DNA of 64,000 bases from Streptomyces sp. NBC_00091 (GCF_026343185.1 NZ_JAPEMA010000001.1:2728001-2792000), one strand, 5' to 3'; counted from the first letter of the stretch, positions 51,771 through 60,130 are shown. The notes: generated from the sequence alone by a model not told the origin. Translations and numbers: made by a program.

Positions 51771-53045
51771 TCAACTTCCCTCCGGTAGCCGCCCCACCGG
51801 CAGCCGGAGCGTCGTCAGCGCACCCCCGTCCGGGGCGTTGGCGAAACTCAGCTCGATCTCCAGCACGGCCGCCTGGCCCACCGCGATGGTCAGGCCCAGC
51901 CCGTGTCCCCGGCCGCGCCCGGGGTCCCCGGTGCGGAACCGCTTCGGGCCCTGCTCGATCAGCTCGGCCGGGTAGCCGTCGCCGTGGTCGCGGATCACCA
52001 CCACCGGCCCCTCCACCGTCACCTCGACCGGGGGCCGCCCGTGTTTGTGGGCGTTGACCAGCAGGTTGGCCATGATCCGGTCCAGCCGCCGCCGGTCGGT
52101 GAGCACCACCGCGTCCCGCAGCACCCGTACCTCGGCGGCCAGCCGGGTCCCGGCGACGGCCCGTTCCACGGCCCGGCCCAGCTCCACCTGGGCCAGCTCG
52201 GCCCGCTCCACCCCCGAGTCCAGCCGGGAGATCTCCAGCAGGTCCTCGGTGAGCAGGCGCAGGGCATCCAGCCGGTCGTTGATCATCTCCTTCGGGCGGC
52301 CCTCCGGCAGCAACGAGGCCGCGGCCAGCGAACCGGTCAGCGGGGTGCGCAGGTCGTGCGCGACATCGGCCGTGAACCGCTTCTCCGCCTCCAGCCGCTG
52401 CTGGAGCGAGGCGGCCATCGAGTCCAGGGCCTGTGCGACGTCCCGTACCTCGTCGCGCGAGCGGCGCGGGCCGCCGCCCGGGCCGCCGCCGGGTCCGGTG
52501 TCGGCCGGGAACCCCACCCGGGCGTCGAGGTCACCGGCGCTGATCCGGCGGGCGACGGCGGCGGTCGTGGCGAGCCGGCGGCTGATCCGGTCGGCGAGGA
52601 ACAGGCCCGCCAGGGCCACCACCCCGGCCGCGAGCGCCGAGGAGGCCAGGATCGCGGTGTCGAGGTCCCGCAGCCTGTCGCGCGTGCTCCCGTACGGGAT
52701 CCAGACCGCCAGCGGCTTCTGGTCGGCGGGTCCGGCGGCCCACATGACGGGCTTGCCCTCGTACGTGCCGACCATGCTGCCGGTCCGGCCGCGCGCCACC
52801 AGCTCGCGCAGCGGGCCGGGCAGGCCGGGCGGGTCCAGGGCGATGTTCACGTCCCCGTGCGCGGTGCCGTACTCGTAGTGGCCGAGGGCGTGGTCCAGGT
52901 CCCGGTCCACGTCCTTGCGGACCTCGCCGACCACCTGCCGGGCGACCACGTTGTGCACCAGGATCCCCAGGGCGGCGGCCACCGTGCAGCACACCAGGGT
53001 GGTGGTGAGGGCGATCCTCCAGCGCAGGCTGCTCAGCGCGCGCAT
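51771..53045 (-). CDS. Sensor histidine kinase (CseC-like), no adjacent response regulator
   Basis: 424 aa from the ATG at 53045. Helix 1 is near residues 8-30, then an extracytoplasmic domain of about 115 residues, helix 2 at about 148-168, a HAMP linker (DRISRRLATTAAVARRISAG), HisKA with phospho-acceptor in ADVAHDLRTPLTGS, and a GHKL ATPase with NLLVNAHKHG and RGHGLGLTIAVGQ. The extended HD-GxGYP and GHGLGLTIA region matches Streptomyces CseC-type kinases. Its first 13 bp overlap the lipoprotein gene. A response regulator, usually next to such a kinase, is not found on either side. Confidence 0.92.
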   Translation of the reverse strand: MRALSSLRWRIALTTTLVCCTVAAALGILVHNVVARQVVGEVRKDVDRDLDHALGHYEYGTAHGDVNIALDPPGLPGPLRELVARGRTGSMVGTYEGKPVMWAAGPADQKPLAVWIPYGSTRDRLRDLDTAILASSALAAGVVALAGLFLADRISRRLATTAAVARRISAGDLDARVGFPADTGPGGGPGGGPRRSRDEVRDVAQALDSMAASLQQRLEAEKRFTADVAHDLRTPLTGSLAAASLLPEGRPKEMINDRLDALRLLTEDLLEISRLDSGVERAELAQVELGRAVERAVAGTRLAAEVRVLRDAVVLTDRRRLDRIMANLLVNAHKHGRPPVEVTVEGPVVVIRDHGDGYPAELIEQGPKRFRTGDPGRGRGHGLGLTIAVGQAAVLEIELSFANAPDGGALTTLRLPVGRLPEGS

Positions 53046-53749
53046 CGCTGCCGGTCCCCGCTCAGCGGTACGTCCGTGATGGTGGGGCAGTCGTCGAGGG
53101 TGAGCTGGGACAGGCTCATGCTCCCGGCCTTCCCGTCCCACACGTAGTCGGAGACGGAGATGTAGGCGGGGTTCGAGGTCGGCTCGCGGACCGCCAGGTG
53201 CTCGGCGGCCACCTCCACCCCCTCCAGCACCCCGCGCCGGGACAGGATCCGGGCGATCCTGCCGTCGTTCCGGACGGTGTAGACCCGCAGCTCCGTGAGC
53301 CGGCCGTCCACGTCCAGGGCGGCGATCAGCTCCTCCCTGCCGTCGCCGGTCAGGTCGTGGAGGACCGCCGGGCGCACCGGGCAGGACGGACCGCCGTCCA
53401 CAGCCTGTGTGCAGAGCGCGAGCCGCTGGACCGCCCGGGGGTCGACGAGCCGGCCGGTGCCGCGGTCCTCGGCGGTGGCGGAGGTGATGTCGGCCCGTAC
53501 GACGGACAGCGCGTCCACCCCGCGCATGCTCGGGCCGCCCGCCTTGGGGAGCCCGGGCACCAGGGCGGCCGCGCCGGGCTGCTGGCCGGGGCCCGGCGGG
53601 TCGGGGCGGTAGCCCTTCCACAGGGTCTTGGGGGCGTGCGCCGTGCCGAGGTCGCCGGCGCTGCGCAGCCCCTCCACGTCGGCGCACCCGGCCGTGGCCG
53701 CCGTGGCCGCCAGGAGGGCGGCTAGGGCCAGTGAGTGGGGGCTGCGCAT
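53033..53749 (-). CDS. Putative lipoprotein, CseA-like position
   Basis: 238 aa from the ATG at 53749. Lipoprotein signal (SLALAALLAATAATAGC) then a Gly/Pro-rich linker. The globular part includes HDLTGDGREELIAALDVDGR, a calcium-binding-like FG-GAP loop, and three further Cys. It is upstream of, and overlaps by 13 bp, the histidine kinase gene, so the two are translationally coupled. In the sigE-cse system a lipoprotein (CseA) modulates the kinase CseC; a similar role is a reasonable inference. Similarity to CseA itself was not established. Confidence 0.75.
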   Translation of the reverse strand: MRSPHSLALAALLAATAATAGCADVEGLRSAGDLGTAHAPKTLWKGYRPDPPGPGQQPGAAALVPGLPKAGGPSMRGVDALSVVRADITSATAEDRGTGRLVDPRAVQRLALCTQAVDGGPSCPVRPAVLHDLTGDGREELIAALDVDGRLTELRVYTVRNDGRIARILSRRGVLEGVEVAAEHLAVREPTSNPAYISVSDYVWDGKAGSMSLSQLTLDDCPTITDVPLSGDRQRCAR

Positions 53750-54379
53750 GCCTCTGATGCTGCCTCGCCGCGCGGTGTCCGGCCCGACCACTGGGCCATC
53801 CGTGGTGGGTGGGCCGCTGCCCTTGCCCGGCCGGGCGTGCCAGGGGCCGGGTCCGGGCCGGCGGTCGTCTGCGGGTGGTGGGCCGCTGCGCGGGGCTGGG
53901 TCCCCTACCCGCCCTTCGCCCGTTCCCCGGGGCTGCGCCCCGGACCCCCTGGGGGCTCCGCCCCCAGACCCCGCGCCTCAAACGCCGGCGAGGCTGGATT
54001 CGGCTGAGCTGTGCCCGGAGGGCACTTCCAGCCTCGCCGGCGCTTGAGGCGCGGGCGCGGAGCGCCGTGTAGTGAGCCGCGCTGGTGCGCACAGCCCTGC
54101 CCAGGGCTTGGGAGCCGCGCCGGCGTTTGAGGCTGGGGGTCCCCCCGGACGGAGTCTGGGGGAGACCGGTGGAAGGGTGGGTAGGGGACAGCCCCGCGCA
54201 GCGGCAACCACCCGCAGACGACCGCCGGACCCCAGCCGGGGCCCGTGGCCCCGCCCCGCCACCGACGGACGGAGTCCGGCGCAGCGGCGCGAAGCCGGAG
54301 AGGCCCGCCAGGGCCGAGCCGCGCGAGCGGCGCGTGAAGAAGGCGTGGCGCGCCAGCGCTGAGCGGTGCGAGGACCGCG
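53750..54379. other. 630-bp intergenic region with expanded repeats
   Basis: No gene is supported. It holds the expanded GC-rich repeat (copy c). Around it is G/C-rich sequence with short restatements of CTGCGCGGGGCT-like and CCCGCAGACGACCGCC-like words in both orientations. Nothing resembles a response regulator gene remnant. Confidence 0.6.
53948..54160. repeat. GC-rich intergenic repeat, copy c, with cruciform
   Basis: Starts with CTGGGGGCTCCGCCCCCAGACC, then a 27-nt arm (53972-53998) that is repeated inverted at 54027-54053 with one mismatch. Between the arms, GTGCCC-GGA-GGGCAC (54011-54025) is itself a perfect hairpin. A third partial arm (CCGGCGTTTGAGGCTGGGG) follows near 54115. The same elements occur singly in copies a and b. 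Confidence 0.75.
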
Positions 54380-56371
54380 TCAGAAATGGGCAATGGCGCG
54401 GGCCGCGGCCAGCTCGTGGTGGACCGGGGCCAGGACGCTGGAGGTGTCGTCCTCCGGGGGGAGGTCGACGCGGACGGGGGTGGGGCTGGCGCGGACCCGT
54501 TCGGCCAGCTCGCGCAGCTGCCGCGCGATCCGGTCCACCTCGCCCGCCGCAGGCGGCTCGGCGCCGTGGTTGACGCGGACGCGCGCGGCCGTGGTGGCGT
54601 CCACGATGCGTTCGACGGCCACCACCAGCGGCCACCACGCGGCGGCCCGGCTCCCCGTCGGCGGGGGTTCGGTCAGGGCCCGCTGGAACTCGCTGCGGAC
54701 CCCCGAGAGGTCGCGGTAGATGCGGCGCCGGGCCTGGAGGCGGGACTGCCGGGCGGCCCGCAGCGCGGCCTCACCGGTGACGGGGGCGAAGGCGCGTTCC
54801 ACGTACCGCGCGGCGTCGTCGACGGCGTCGGCGAGCCGGTCCCCGATCCGGGTGTGCCAGCTCTCGGGCCACAGCAGGTAGCCGGCGACGAGGGCGATGG
54901 CGCAGCCGATGAGGCTGTCGACCAGCCGGGGCAGGATGAGGTCGAAGCCCTCGTGGTTGAGCTGGTCCGACAGGAGCAGGATCACGGGGGTGATGGCCGC
55001 GGTCTGGAAGGCGTAGCCCTTCGCGGAGAACGCCGGGATCAGCGCGGCGAGCAGCACCATCACCGGGACGTCCCACCAGCCGCGCGGCACCTCGGCGAGG
55101 ACGGCGGCGGCGAGGACCAGCCCGGCCGCCGTGCCCAGGGCGCGCAGTACGGCCCGGGAGAACACGGACCCGAAGTCCGGCTTGAGGACGAAGGTGACGG
55201 TCAGCGCGACCCAGTAGGACCGCTCCACCTCGATGAGGGAGACGAGCGACTGCGCGAGCCCGATGCACAGGGCCAGGCGCAGCCCGTACCGCCAGGAGGC
55301 CTCGGACAGCATCATGTCGCGCACCCCCCGCCGGGCGCGGACCCGCAGGGCGGCCGGCCGGCCGAGGCGGTCGTCGACGTTGTACGGGTCCGGTTCGGCG
55401 AGGTGCACGATGGCCGCCGCGTGCCGCAGGGCGGAGTCGATGGCCCGCTCGGACGGGCTGTGCGGCGCGGGCAGGGTGAGGACGGGGGTCCCGGTGAGGC
55501 CCTCCTCGACGGCGACGGCCAGTTCCCGTACCGCCGCCGGGATCTCGGGCGGCAGCGGCAGCCCCCGCAGGTGGGCGGCGGGCGCGGCCTCGACCAGCGG
55601 GATCAGTACGTTCAGCTGGGCCAGCATCCGCACCAGGGAGGGGCTGCGCCCGTGCACCCGGGCCCGGCGGCCCAGGACGAGGTCGTAGGCCTGGTTGAGG
55701 GCGTGCGTGACCTCCTGCCGGCGTTCGTCGTACGCGGTCGGGGGCCCGCCGCAGGCCTCCAGGGCGTCGGCCACCGCCCGGTAGGTGGCGGCGACGGCGG
55801 CCCGTTCGGGCTGCCGGCCGCGCAGGGGCCAGCCCAGCAGGGTCAGGGCGAGTACGAACAGGCCGCCGGTGGTGAGCAGCAGCGGCGCGGTCCACCAGGG
55901 CTGGGGCATCGGCAGCCCGGCCCCGACGACGGCGTTGAGCAGGAGCAGCAGCCCGGACACGGAGGCGACCGAGCCGATCGAGGAGATCATCCCGGAGATG
56001 AGGGCGATCAGGGTGAGGACGGCGACGGCGAGCCAGCCGTGCCCGTAGACGAGGGTGCCGACGGCGACTCCGACGGCGCCGAGGGCCTGCGGGACGGCGA
56101 TGTTGAGGACCCGCATCCGGTAGGCGTCGGCGGTGTCGCCGATCACCCCGGCCAGGGCGCCCATGGAGACGAGCGCCCCGTATTCGGGCTCGTCGAGGGC
56201 GAAGCCGACGGCGAGGGGGGTGGCCATCGCGATCCCGGCGCGGGCGGCCGCCGCCCAGGGGACGGGGGCGCTGCTGGGCCGCAGTCCCGCGAGCAGCCAG
56301 GCGGGGGGAGCCAGGGGGTGGGGCCGGGGCCGCCCGGACGGTATGTGCTCGGTGCGTCGTTCGGTGGTCAT
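54380..56371 (-). CDS. FUSC family membrane protein (aromatic acid exporter-like)
   Basis: 663 aa from the ATG at 56371. Two blocks of five to six hydrophobic segments (about residues 35-190 and 355-505) are separated and followed by soluble helical regions. FUSC motifs include WAAAARAGIAMATPLAVGF at the first helix, and in the second block SYWVALTVTFVLKPDFGSV, then RALGTAAGLVLAA, the fusaric-acid-resistance signature. Members (AaeB, YccS-type) export aromatic carboxylates or hydrophobic drugs. No membrane fusion partner is adjacent. It is 70 bp downstream of the next membrane protein gene and on the same strand. Confidence 0.93.
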   Translation of the reverse strand: MTTERRTEHIPSGRPRPHPLAPPAWLLAGLRPSSAPVPWAAAARAGIAMATPLAVGFALDEPEYGALVSMGALAGVIGDTADAYRMRVLNIAVPQALGAVGVAVGTLVYGHGWLAVAVLTLIALISGMISSIGSVASVSGLLLLLNAVVGAGLPMPQPWWTAPLLLTTGGLFVLALTLLGWPLRGRQPERAAVAATYRAVADALEACGGPPTAYDERRQEVTHALNQAYDLVLGRRARVHGRSPSLVRMLAQLNVLIPLVEAAPAAHLRGLPLPPEIPAAVRELAVAVEEGLTGTPVLTLPAPHSPSERAIDSALRHAAAIVHLAEPDPYNVDDRLGRPAALRVRARRGVRDMMLSEASWRYGLRLALCIGLAQSLVSLIEVERSYWVALTVTFVLKPDFGSVFSRAVLRALGTAAGLVLAAAVLAEVPRGWWDVPVMVLLAALIPAFSAKGYAFQTAAITPVILLLSDQLNHEGFDLILPRLVDSLIGCAIALVAGYLLWPESWHTRIGDRLADAVDDAARYVERAFAPVTGEAALRAARQSRLQARRRIYRDLSGVRSEFQRALTEPPPTGSRAAAWWPLVVAVERIVDATTAARVRVNHGAEPPAAGEVDRIARQLRELAERVRASPTPVRVDLPPEDDTSSVLAPVHHELAAARAIAHF

Positions 56372-56441
56372 TCCGCTTCCGTGTCGCCGCTCGCGAATCG
56401 GTCGTTCTGGGTTTTCTGCGGAGGATGCGTACCTTCCGAGC

Positions 56442-57269
56442 TTATGGGGTGCGGCGCAGCCGGCCCATCAGCCATGCGGTCAGTGCGGTGGCGAGCCCGA
56501 CGGCGAGGACCACCCAGGCGGTGGTCCGCAGGAACGCCGTGAGGGCGTCGTACACGGCCGCGGCGGCGGCCCGGTCGATGTCGGCGGGCAGGTCGTCGAG
56601 GGTGAGGCGGCGGCACACGCCCACCGCCACCCACAGCAGGACGGCTCCGACCGCGAGTCCGGCGCCGGTCGCGAGGAGGGCGCGCCGGCGCCGGACGGCG
56701 ACGGCCACGGCCGCCACGGCGAGCACGACGGTCAGTACGGGGAGCCAGACCCCGGCGATCTGGAGCACGCGGAACCCTTCCCGGAGCGCGCCGAGGTTGT
56801 CGTATTCCATGACCTTCACGGAGAGGTGGGTCTCCGGGATGCGGTCGGCGAAGGGCACGCCGTCCTCGACGAGTTCCCCCTTGACCTGCGCTATCACCGG
56901 CGCGAGGTCGATGGTGAGGGCGTCCCCGTGGCCGGTGTCCAGGGCGTCGAGGAAGGCGGTGTGCGCGGCGCGGTTCGCCGCGTCCCAGGCCGTCCGGTAG
57001 GCGGGGGTCCCGGCGAAGGAGTGCAGGGCCTCGCCTATCAGGGCGTCCACGCCGCCCTGGAAGGGGCCCGCGTCGATCTGCCCGGACAGGGCCCGGGTGA
57101 CCTGGGTGACGACCACCTCTTGCACGGCCGGATCCCTGGCGAGCGGGGACATGGCGGCGGTGTAGTGGTCGGCGTCGCCCAGCCGCCGGTCGGCCCAGTA
57201 CGCGACCGCGCTCGCGGGCACGAGCAGGGCCACGAGCACGATGAGGGCCGCCGACAGGTAGGTGCGCAC
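56442..57269 (-). CDS. Two-to-three-TM membrane protein, function unknown
   Basis: About 275 aa. Start uncertain: GTG at 57269 gives VRTYLSAALIVLVALLVP, the usual pattern for this Streptomyces family, and GTG at 57305 adds 12 residues. One N-terminal helix is followed by about 150 extracytoplasmic residues (ADHYTAAMSPLARDPAVQ and a repeated AxVIAQV-type helix), then two or three C-terminal helices with WLPVLTVVLAVAAVAVAVRR and a terminal MGRLRRTP. The family is widespread and unnamed. It is divergent from the small membrane protein at 57433. Confidence 0.75.
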   Translation of the reverse strand: MRTYLSAALIVLVALLVPASAVAYWADRRLGDADHYTAAMSPLARDPAVQEVVVTQVTRALSGQIDAGPFQGGVDALIGEALHSFAGTPAYRTAWDAANRAAHTAFLDALDTGHGDALTIDLAPVIAQVKGELVEDGVPFADRIPETHLSVKVMEYDNLGALREGFRVLQIAGVWLPVLTVVLAVAAVAVAVRRRRALLATGAGLAVGAVLLWVAVGVCRRLTLDDLPADIDRAAAAAVYDALTAFLRTTAWVVLAVGLATALTAWLMGRLRRTP

Positions 57270-57432
57270 GTCACCAGGGAAAGCGGATGCGGTGCCCGGC
57301 GCCACCCCTACTGCTGCGTCCGGGGGCCCGAAATCCCTCCCGTGGCACGGTCAAGGCCGCCCGGACGGGTGATCCACTTGCCGCTCCGGGGCGCCGGGTG
57401 TGCCCTGGTGGTGGGAAGAGAGGAGCCCCGCC

Positions 57433-57843
57433 ATGGCACATGCGGCACCCACCGCTCCCCGGCGGCACCGTCCTATGAGGTCGGCGGACGCGCAGCACGT
57501 CAGCAAGAGCGCCCTGGCCCGTCCGCTGCTGCTCGGCCTCGTCTACGGGGTCTGGGCGGCCTTCATCAACCGCCAGATGGGCCCGGTCGACGCGGGCAAC
57601 GTCTTCTACGGGATCCTGTGCGGCCTGCTCTTCGCCGGCTGCATGTTCGCCCTCGCGCGGGTCGGCCCGAAGCTGAAGCGGGAACTGCACGCCACCGCCT
57701 ACGGGGTCTTCGGCGGCGTCGCCGTCGGCTATCTCCACAGCCTGACCAACGTGTCCGTGCTCCGCTCCACCACCGTCGGCCTGTTCGTGGCCCTGGGTGT
57801 CGGGCTCACCGCCTTCTACCGGTACTACACGCGGGAGGACTGA
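57433..57843 (+). CDS. Small membrane protein, function unknown
   Basis: 136 aa from the ATG at 57433 with AGAGGAG upstream. A basic N-terminus of about 35 residues precedes three hydrophobic segments: about 38-52, 63-79, and 90-125 in two parts, ending FYRYYTRED. The pattern LARPLLLGLVYGVWAAFINRQ and KLKRELHATAYGVFGGVAVG recurs in Streptomyces proteins of unknown role. Terminated by the strong hairpin at 57849-57892. Confidence 0.75.
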   Translation: MAHAAPTAPRRHRPMRSADAQHVSKSALARPLLLGLVYGVWAAFINRQMGPVDAGNVFYGILCGLLFAGCMFALARVGPKLKRELHATAYGVFGGVAVGYLHSLTNVSVLRSTTVGLFVALGVGLTAFYRYYTRED

Positions 57844-57848
57844 GCCCG

Positions 57849-57892
57849 GCGCCGGTTCCCGCACCCCGCCGACGGGGTGCGGGAACCGGCGC
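57849..57892. terminator. Strong bidirectional terminator
   Basis: A perfect 20-bp stem: 57849-57868 pairs with 57873-57892 around the loop CCGA. It lies 5 bp after the stop of the plus-strand membrane protein gene and 23 bp before the stop of the minus-strand small gene, so it can serve both. Confidence 0.92.
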
Positions 57893-57914
57893 GTTCCCGT
57901 GTCCGGCCGCGGAG

Positions 57915-58088
57915 TTACGCCGCCGAGCCGGCGGGGTCCTGCTGAGGTTCGGTCCCGGACTCGGCCTCGGCCGTCGCGGAGTGGGGCACGGGCCGCTCGG
58001 CCTGCCGCTCCTGCCGGACCGGCGGGGAGAAGCGGGAGACCTCGGCGCGGAGCATGGCGTTCAGGGCGGCGTAGGGGTCGATGGGCAT
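57915..58088 (-). CDS. Small conserved hypothetical protein
   Basis: 57 aa, below most ORF-length cut-offs. It starts MPIDPYAALNAMLRAEVSR at 58088, after GAGG 8 nt upstream, and ends in TAA. The N-terminal block is an amphipathic helix with a conserved look; the rest is Pro/Glu/Gln-rich and probably disordered. Similar short MPIDPYAALNA-type proteins occur in other streptomycetes, as I remember. A terminator follows directly. Function unknown. Confidence 0.6.
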   Translation of the reverse strand: MPIDPYAALNAMLRAEVSRFSPPVRQERQAERPVPHSATAEAESGTEPQQDPAGSAA

Positions 58089-58144
58089 GGCGGAACCTCA
58101 CGGTGGTTCGAGGGGGGTGGGGGTGCGTACGCTGCTCGGCCCGC

Positions 58145-58501
58145 TCAGCAGCGCAGGACCACACCCCGTACCGTCCGCCGGGACAGGTCCGGTTCGGCCG
58201 TCCCGTACGAGGCCACACGGGTGGGCCCGCCCGTGTGTTTCACGTGAAACATCCTCGGTGGCAGCCCCCGCACGGCCGGCGCCCCGCGCTCGACCGCCCG
58301 TACCGCCGCGCGGCCCATGGGGTCCCCGGACGGCTCCGACTGGCCTTCGGCGGGATCCGCCGGCGCGGAGGAGGCGGGCCGGGATTCCGCTCCGGCCGAG
58401 GCCGTGGCCGCCGGACCGGCGCCGAACAGGCACAGCAGAGCCACGCAGACCACCGTCAGGGCCCGCGTCAGCACCGTCCGCCCGTACCGCGCACCGTTCA
58501 C
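58145..58501 (-). CDS. Small secreted protein, function unknown, containing a parS site
   Basis: 118 aa from an ATG at 58501. Signal peptide VLTRALTVVCVALLCLFG then a likely cleavage after ATASAGA. The mature part is Pro/Ala/Arg-rich with no known domain. Residues MFHVKH are encoded by the parS palindrome, so this stretch of the protein is dictated by a DNA-binding site. The gene is supported mainly by the signal peptide and reading-frame length; it may not be conserved. Confidence 0.5.
   Translation of the reverse strand: MNGARYGRTVLTRALTVVCVALLCLFGAGPAATASAGAESRPASSAPADPAEGQSEPSGDPMGRAAVRAVERGAPAVRGLPPRMFHVKHTGGPTRVASYGTAEPDLSRRTVRGVVLRC
58237..58250. other. parS: parS site (ParB-binding), copy 3
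   Basis: Exact GTTTCACGTGAAAC with flanking T and A, giving a 16-bp perfect palindrome, the best of the three copies. It lies within the reading frame of the small secreted protein gene, on the complementary strand. Confidence 0.9.
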
Positions 58502-58648
58502 GGGGCCTGCATGCCCCGACGCGCCGGGCGAGTTTCCGCAAACCGCCGAGAAGCCCCCGACCGGGGGACGAAGACACCCCCCTCGGCTGACACCCGGCGG
58601 CTCAGCCGGACGGACCGGGCCCGTACGAAGGGGTGCGGGGAGGGTGGC

Positions 58649-58894
58649 TCAGACCACCACGAGCGCCACCGCCGCCACCCCCATGAGGGCGGCGGCGAGG
58701 TGCATCGCGGAGTGGCCGTAGTCCCCGAACCAGAGCTGGCGGGCCAGTCCGCCGAGGGCGGCCATGGCGCTGATGACGCCGATCTGGGCGAGGAGGGTGA
58801 CGGCGGTGAAGGGGGCCAGGATCAGCAGTACAGAGTTCAGCCAGAACGGCGCGGCGCCGGTCCAGCCCCGCCATTCCCAGATTGCGGACTGCAT
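58649..58894 (-). CDS. Small membrane protein, function unknown
   Basis: 81 aa from the ATG at 58894. It starts MQSAIWEWRGWTGAAPFWLN and has three hydrophobic segments (about residues 18-36, 38-53 and 63-81) with a short DYGHSAMH loop between the last two. It ends directly in the membrane segment. The gene is 51 bp upstream-antiparallel neighbour of cbtA's end and on the same strand as the cobalt genes. Its role is unknown; position next to cbtA may be chance. Confidence 0.6.
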   Translation of the reverse strand: MQSAIWEWRGWTGAAPFWLNSVLLILAPFTAVTLLAQIGVISAMAALGGLARQLWFGDYGHSAMHLAAALMGVAAVALVVV

Positions 58895-58945
58895 CTGCGG
58901 ACCCCACCCTCCACACCCGTCACACGCGCAACAGGTGTGTCGCGC

Positions 58946-59707
58946 TCAACTCGTCGGCTGTACAGCCTCCTTGGGTGCGGCTGCCGGGGCAAGTGCGCGT
59001 TCGGCTAGAAAACCGAAGGCCAGGCCGAAAGTCGTCCACAGCGCTGCCTGGATGGCCAGCGACGCGAGACGGAACTCCCAGATCAGCGCGGCCGGGAAGT
59101 CGGCCGGCACCTCGTTGATCCCGGGCAGCAGCGCGTAGGAGATCCCCACCGCGGCCACGAAGCCGAGCGAGGCCACGACCGAGGCGTTCCAGTTGCCGAG
59201 GCGCGGCGCGAGCCGCCGGCCCAGGATCAGCGCGCCCGCCGCCAGCAGCGCGCTCAGGGCGATCATCAGCAGGTAGAGGGCGGTCCGCCGGGCGGCCGTC
59301 TCGGGATCCCCGACGGCCGGCGGGTTGGCGGGGTACTTGAAGAACGGCACCAGGGTGACGGTGACGAACAGGGCGCCGGTGACCAGGGCCGCCGTGGCCC
59401 GGGGGCCGAAGCGTCCGATGCGCCCCAGGGCGAAGCAGTAGACGAGCGCGGCGATGCCGCCGAGGGCCACCCCGTACAGCAGGACGCCGGTGCCCAGACC
59501 GGCCGTGGCCTGGAGGGCCCGGCTGACCGGGGCCTCCTCGGCGCCGTGGTCGTGACCGGCCGCGAGGTGGCCGGCCTCCTCGATGGCGATGGCCGCGTCC
59601 ACCTTGGACTCGCCGATGAGGTACGCGACGAGGAAGGCGGCGACGCCGGCGAGCAGGCCGGCGAGCATGCCCCGCACCAGCAGGACACGCGGGGAGATGG
59701 TGTTCAC
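58946..59707 (-). CDS. cbtA: CbtA-family cobalt transporter subunit
   Basis: 253 aa from the GTG at 59707 with AAGGGG upstream. The CbtA pattern is clear: N-terminal ISPRVLLVRGMLAGLLAGVA, a His-rich loop EEAGHLAAGHDHGAEEAP that may bind metal, GLGTGVLLYGVALGGIAALV, and FFKYPANPPAVGDPETAARRT before the last three helices. Seven hydrophobic segments are visible. CbtA and CbtB are predicted secondary cobalt uptake systems under cobalamin control. It follows cbtB by 41 bp and shares the B12 riboswitch. Confidence 0.92.
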   Translation of the reverse strand: MNTISPRVLLVRGMLAGLLAGVAAFLVAYLIGESKVDAAIAIEEAGHLAAGHDHGAEEAPVSRALQATAGLGTGVLLYGVALGGIAALVYCFALGRIGRFGPRATAALVTGALFVTVTLVPFFKYPANPPAVGDPETAARRTALYLLMIALSALLAAGALILGRRLAPRLGNWNASVVASLGFVAAVGISYALLPGINEVPADFPAALIWEFRLASLAIQAALWTTFGLAFGFLAERALAPAAAPKEAVQPTS

Positions 59708-59748
59708 GTGGGAGCCCCTTGCGTGATCGTGAGGGAGATCAGCAGGGG

Positions 59749-59964
59749 TCAGTGGCAGGGGAAGCCGAGCAGGTGGCGGCCGTCGTGCAGCCACTCGTGG
59801 ACGGTCTCGCCCTCGAAGACGGCGGTGGCGCCCTGCTCGATGCCGACGAAGTACAGCAGGACCAGGGTCAGGGCCGCGGCGAAGGCGGCCCAAGGGGCCA
59901 GAGCCGAGAGGGAGATGGGGGCGACGGCGGCGGGAGCCGAAGCGGGCACGGCGGTGTGGGCCAT
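59749..59964 (-). CDS. cbtB: CbtB-family cobalt transporter subunit
   Basis: 71 aa from the ATG at 59964 with GGAGG upstream. One membrane helix (PWAAFAAALTLVLLYFVGIE) and a C-terminal His-rich tail with HEWLHDGRHLLGFPCH, the hallmark of CbtB, which presents Co2+ to CbtA. It is first in the cbtBA operon directly behind a cobalamin riboswitch, fixing both the substrate and the mode of control: low B12 allows expression. Confidence 0.94.
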   Translation of the reverse strand: MAHTAVPASAPAAVAPISLSALAPWAAFAAALTLVLLYFVGIEQGATAVFEGETVHEWLHDGRHLLGFPCH

Positions 59965-59994
59965 TGCAGAACCTCCAGGGGAACACGCGTCCCG

Positions 59995-60130
59995 GTCAGT
60001 GGTGCTCTTTTCGAAGGTGGCGGGTCTGACTTCCCTCCCAGAGTGCTGCGGGAGGATTCACAGTGGCGCGACCGTGCCGGATTCTCACCGGTACTTCCGT
60101 CATACCTTCTTCATGTCGTCCGAGACCGTA
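59995..60130 (-). promoter_or_regulatory. Cobalamin (B12) riboswitch upstream of cbtBA
   Basis: Read on the minus strand the 5' element GGTATGACGGAAGTACCGGT and GAATCCGGCAC are followed by GCCACTGTGAATCCTC, an extension with a CCCGCAGC hairpin, and the B12 box AGTCAGACCCGCCACCT (60014-60030). These are the conserved core elements. The ribosome binding site GGAGG lies just downstream of the aptamer, so translational or attenuation control of cbtB is likely. Ends are approximate. Confidence 0.93.

Noticed and set aside
53750..54379. Possible remnant of a response regulator gene next to the histidine kinase
   Set aside because: None of the frames shows receiver-domain or winged-helix motifs.
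51771..54638. A 955-aa minus-strand reading frame around the histidine kinase
   Set aside because: Upstream of 53045 it is repeat-derived low-complexity sequence and overlaps the lipoprotein gene in another frame.
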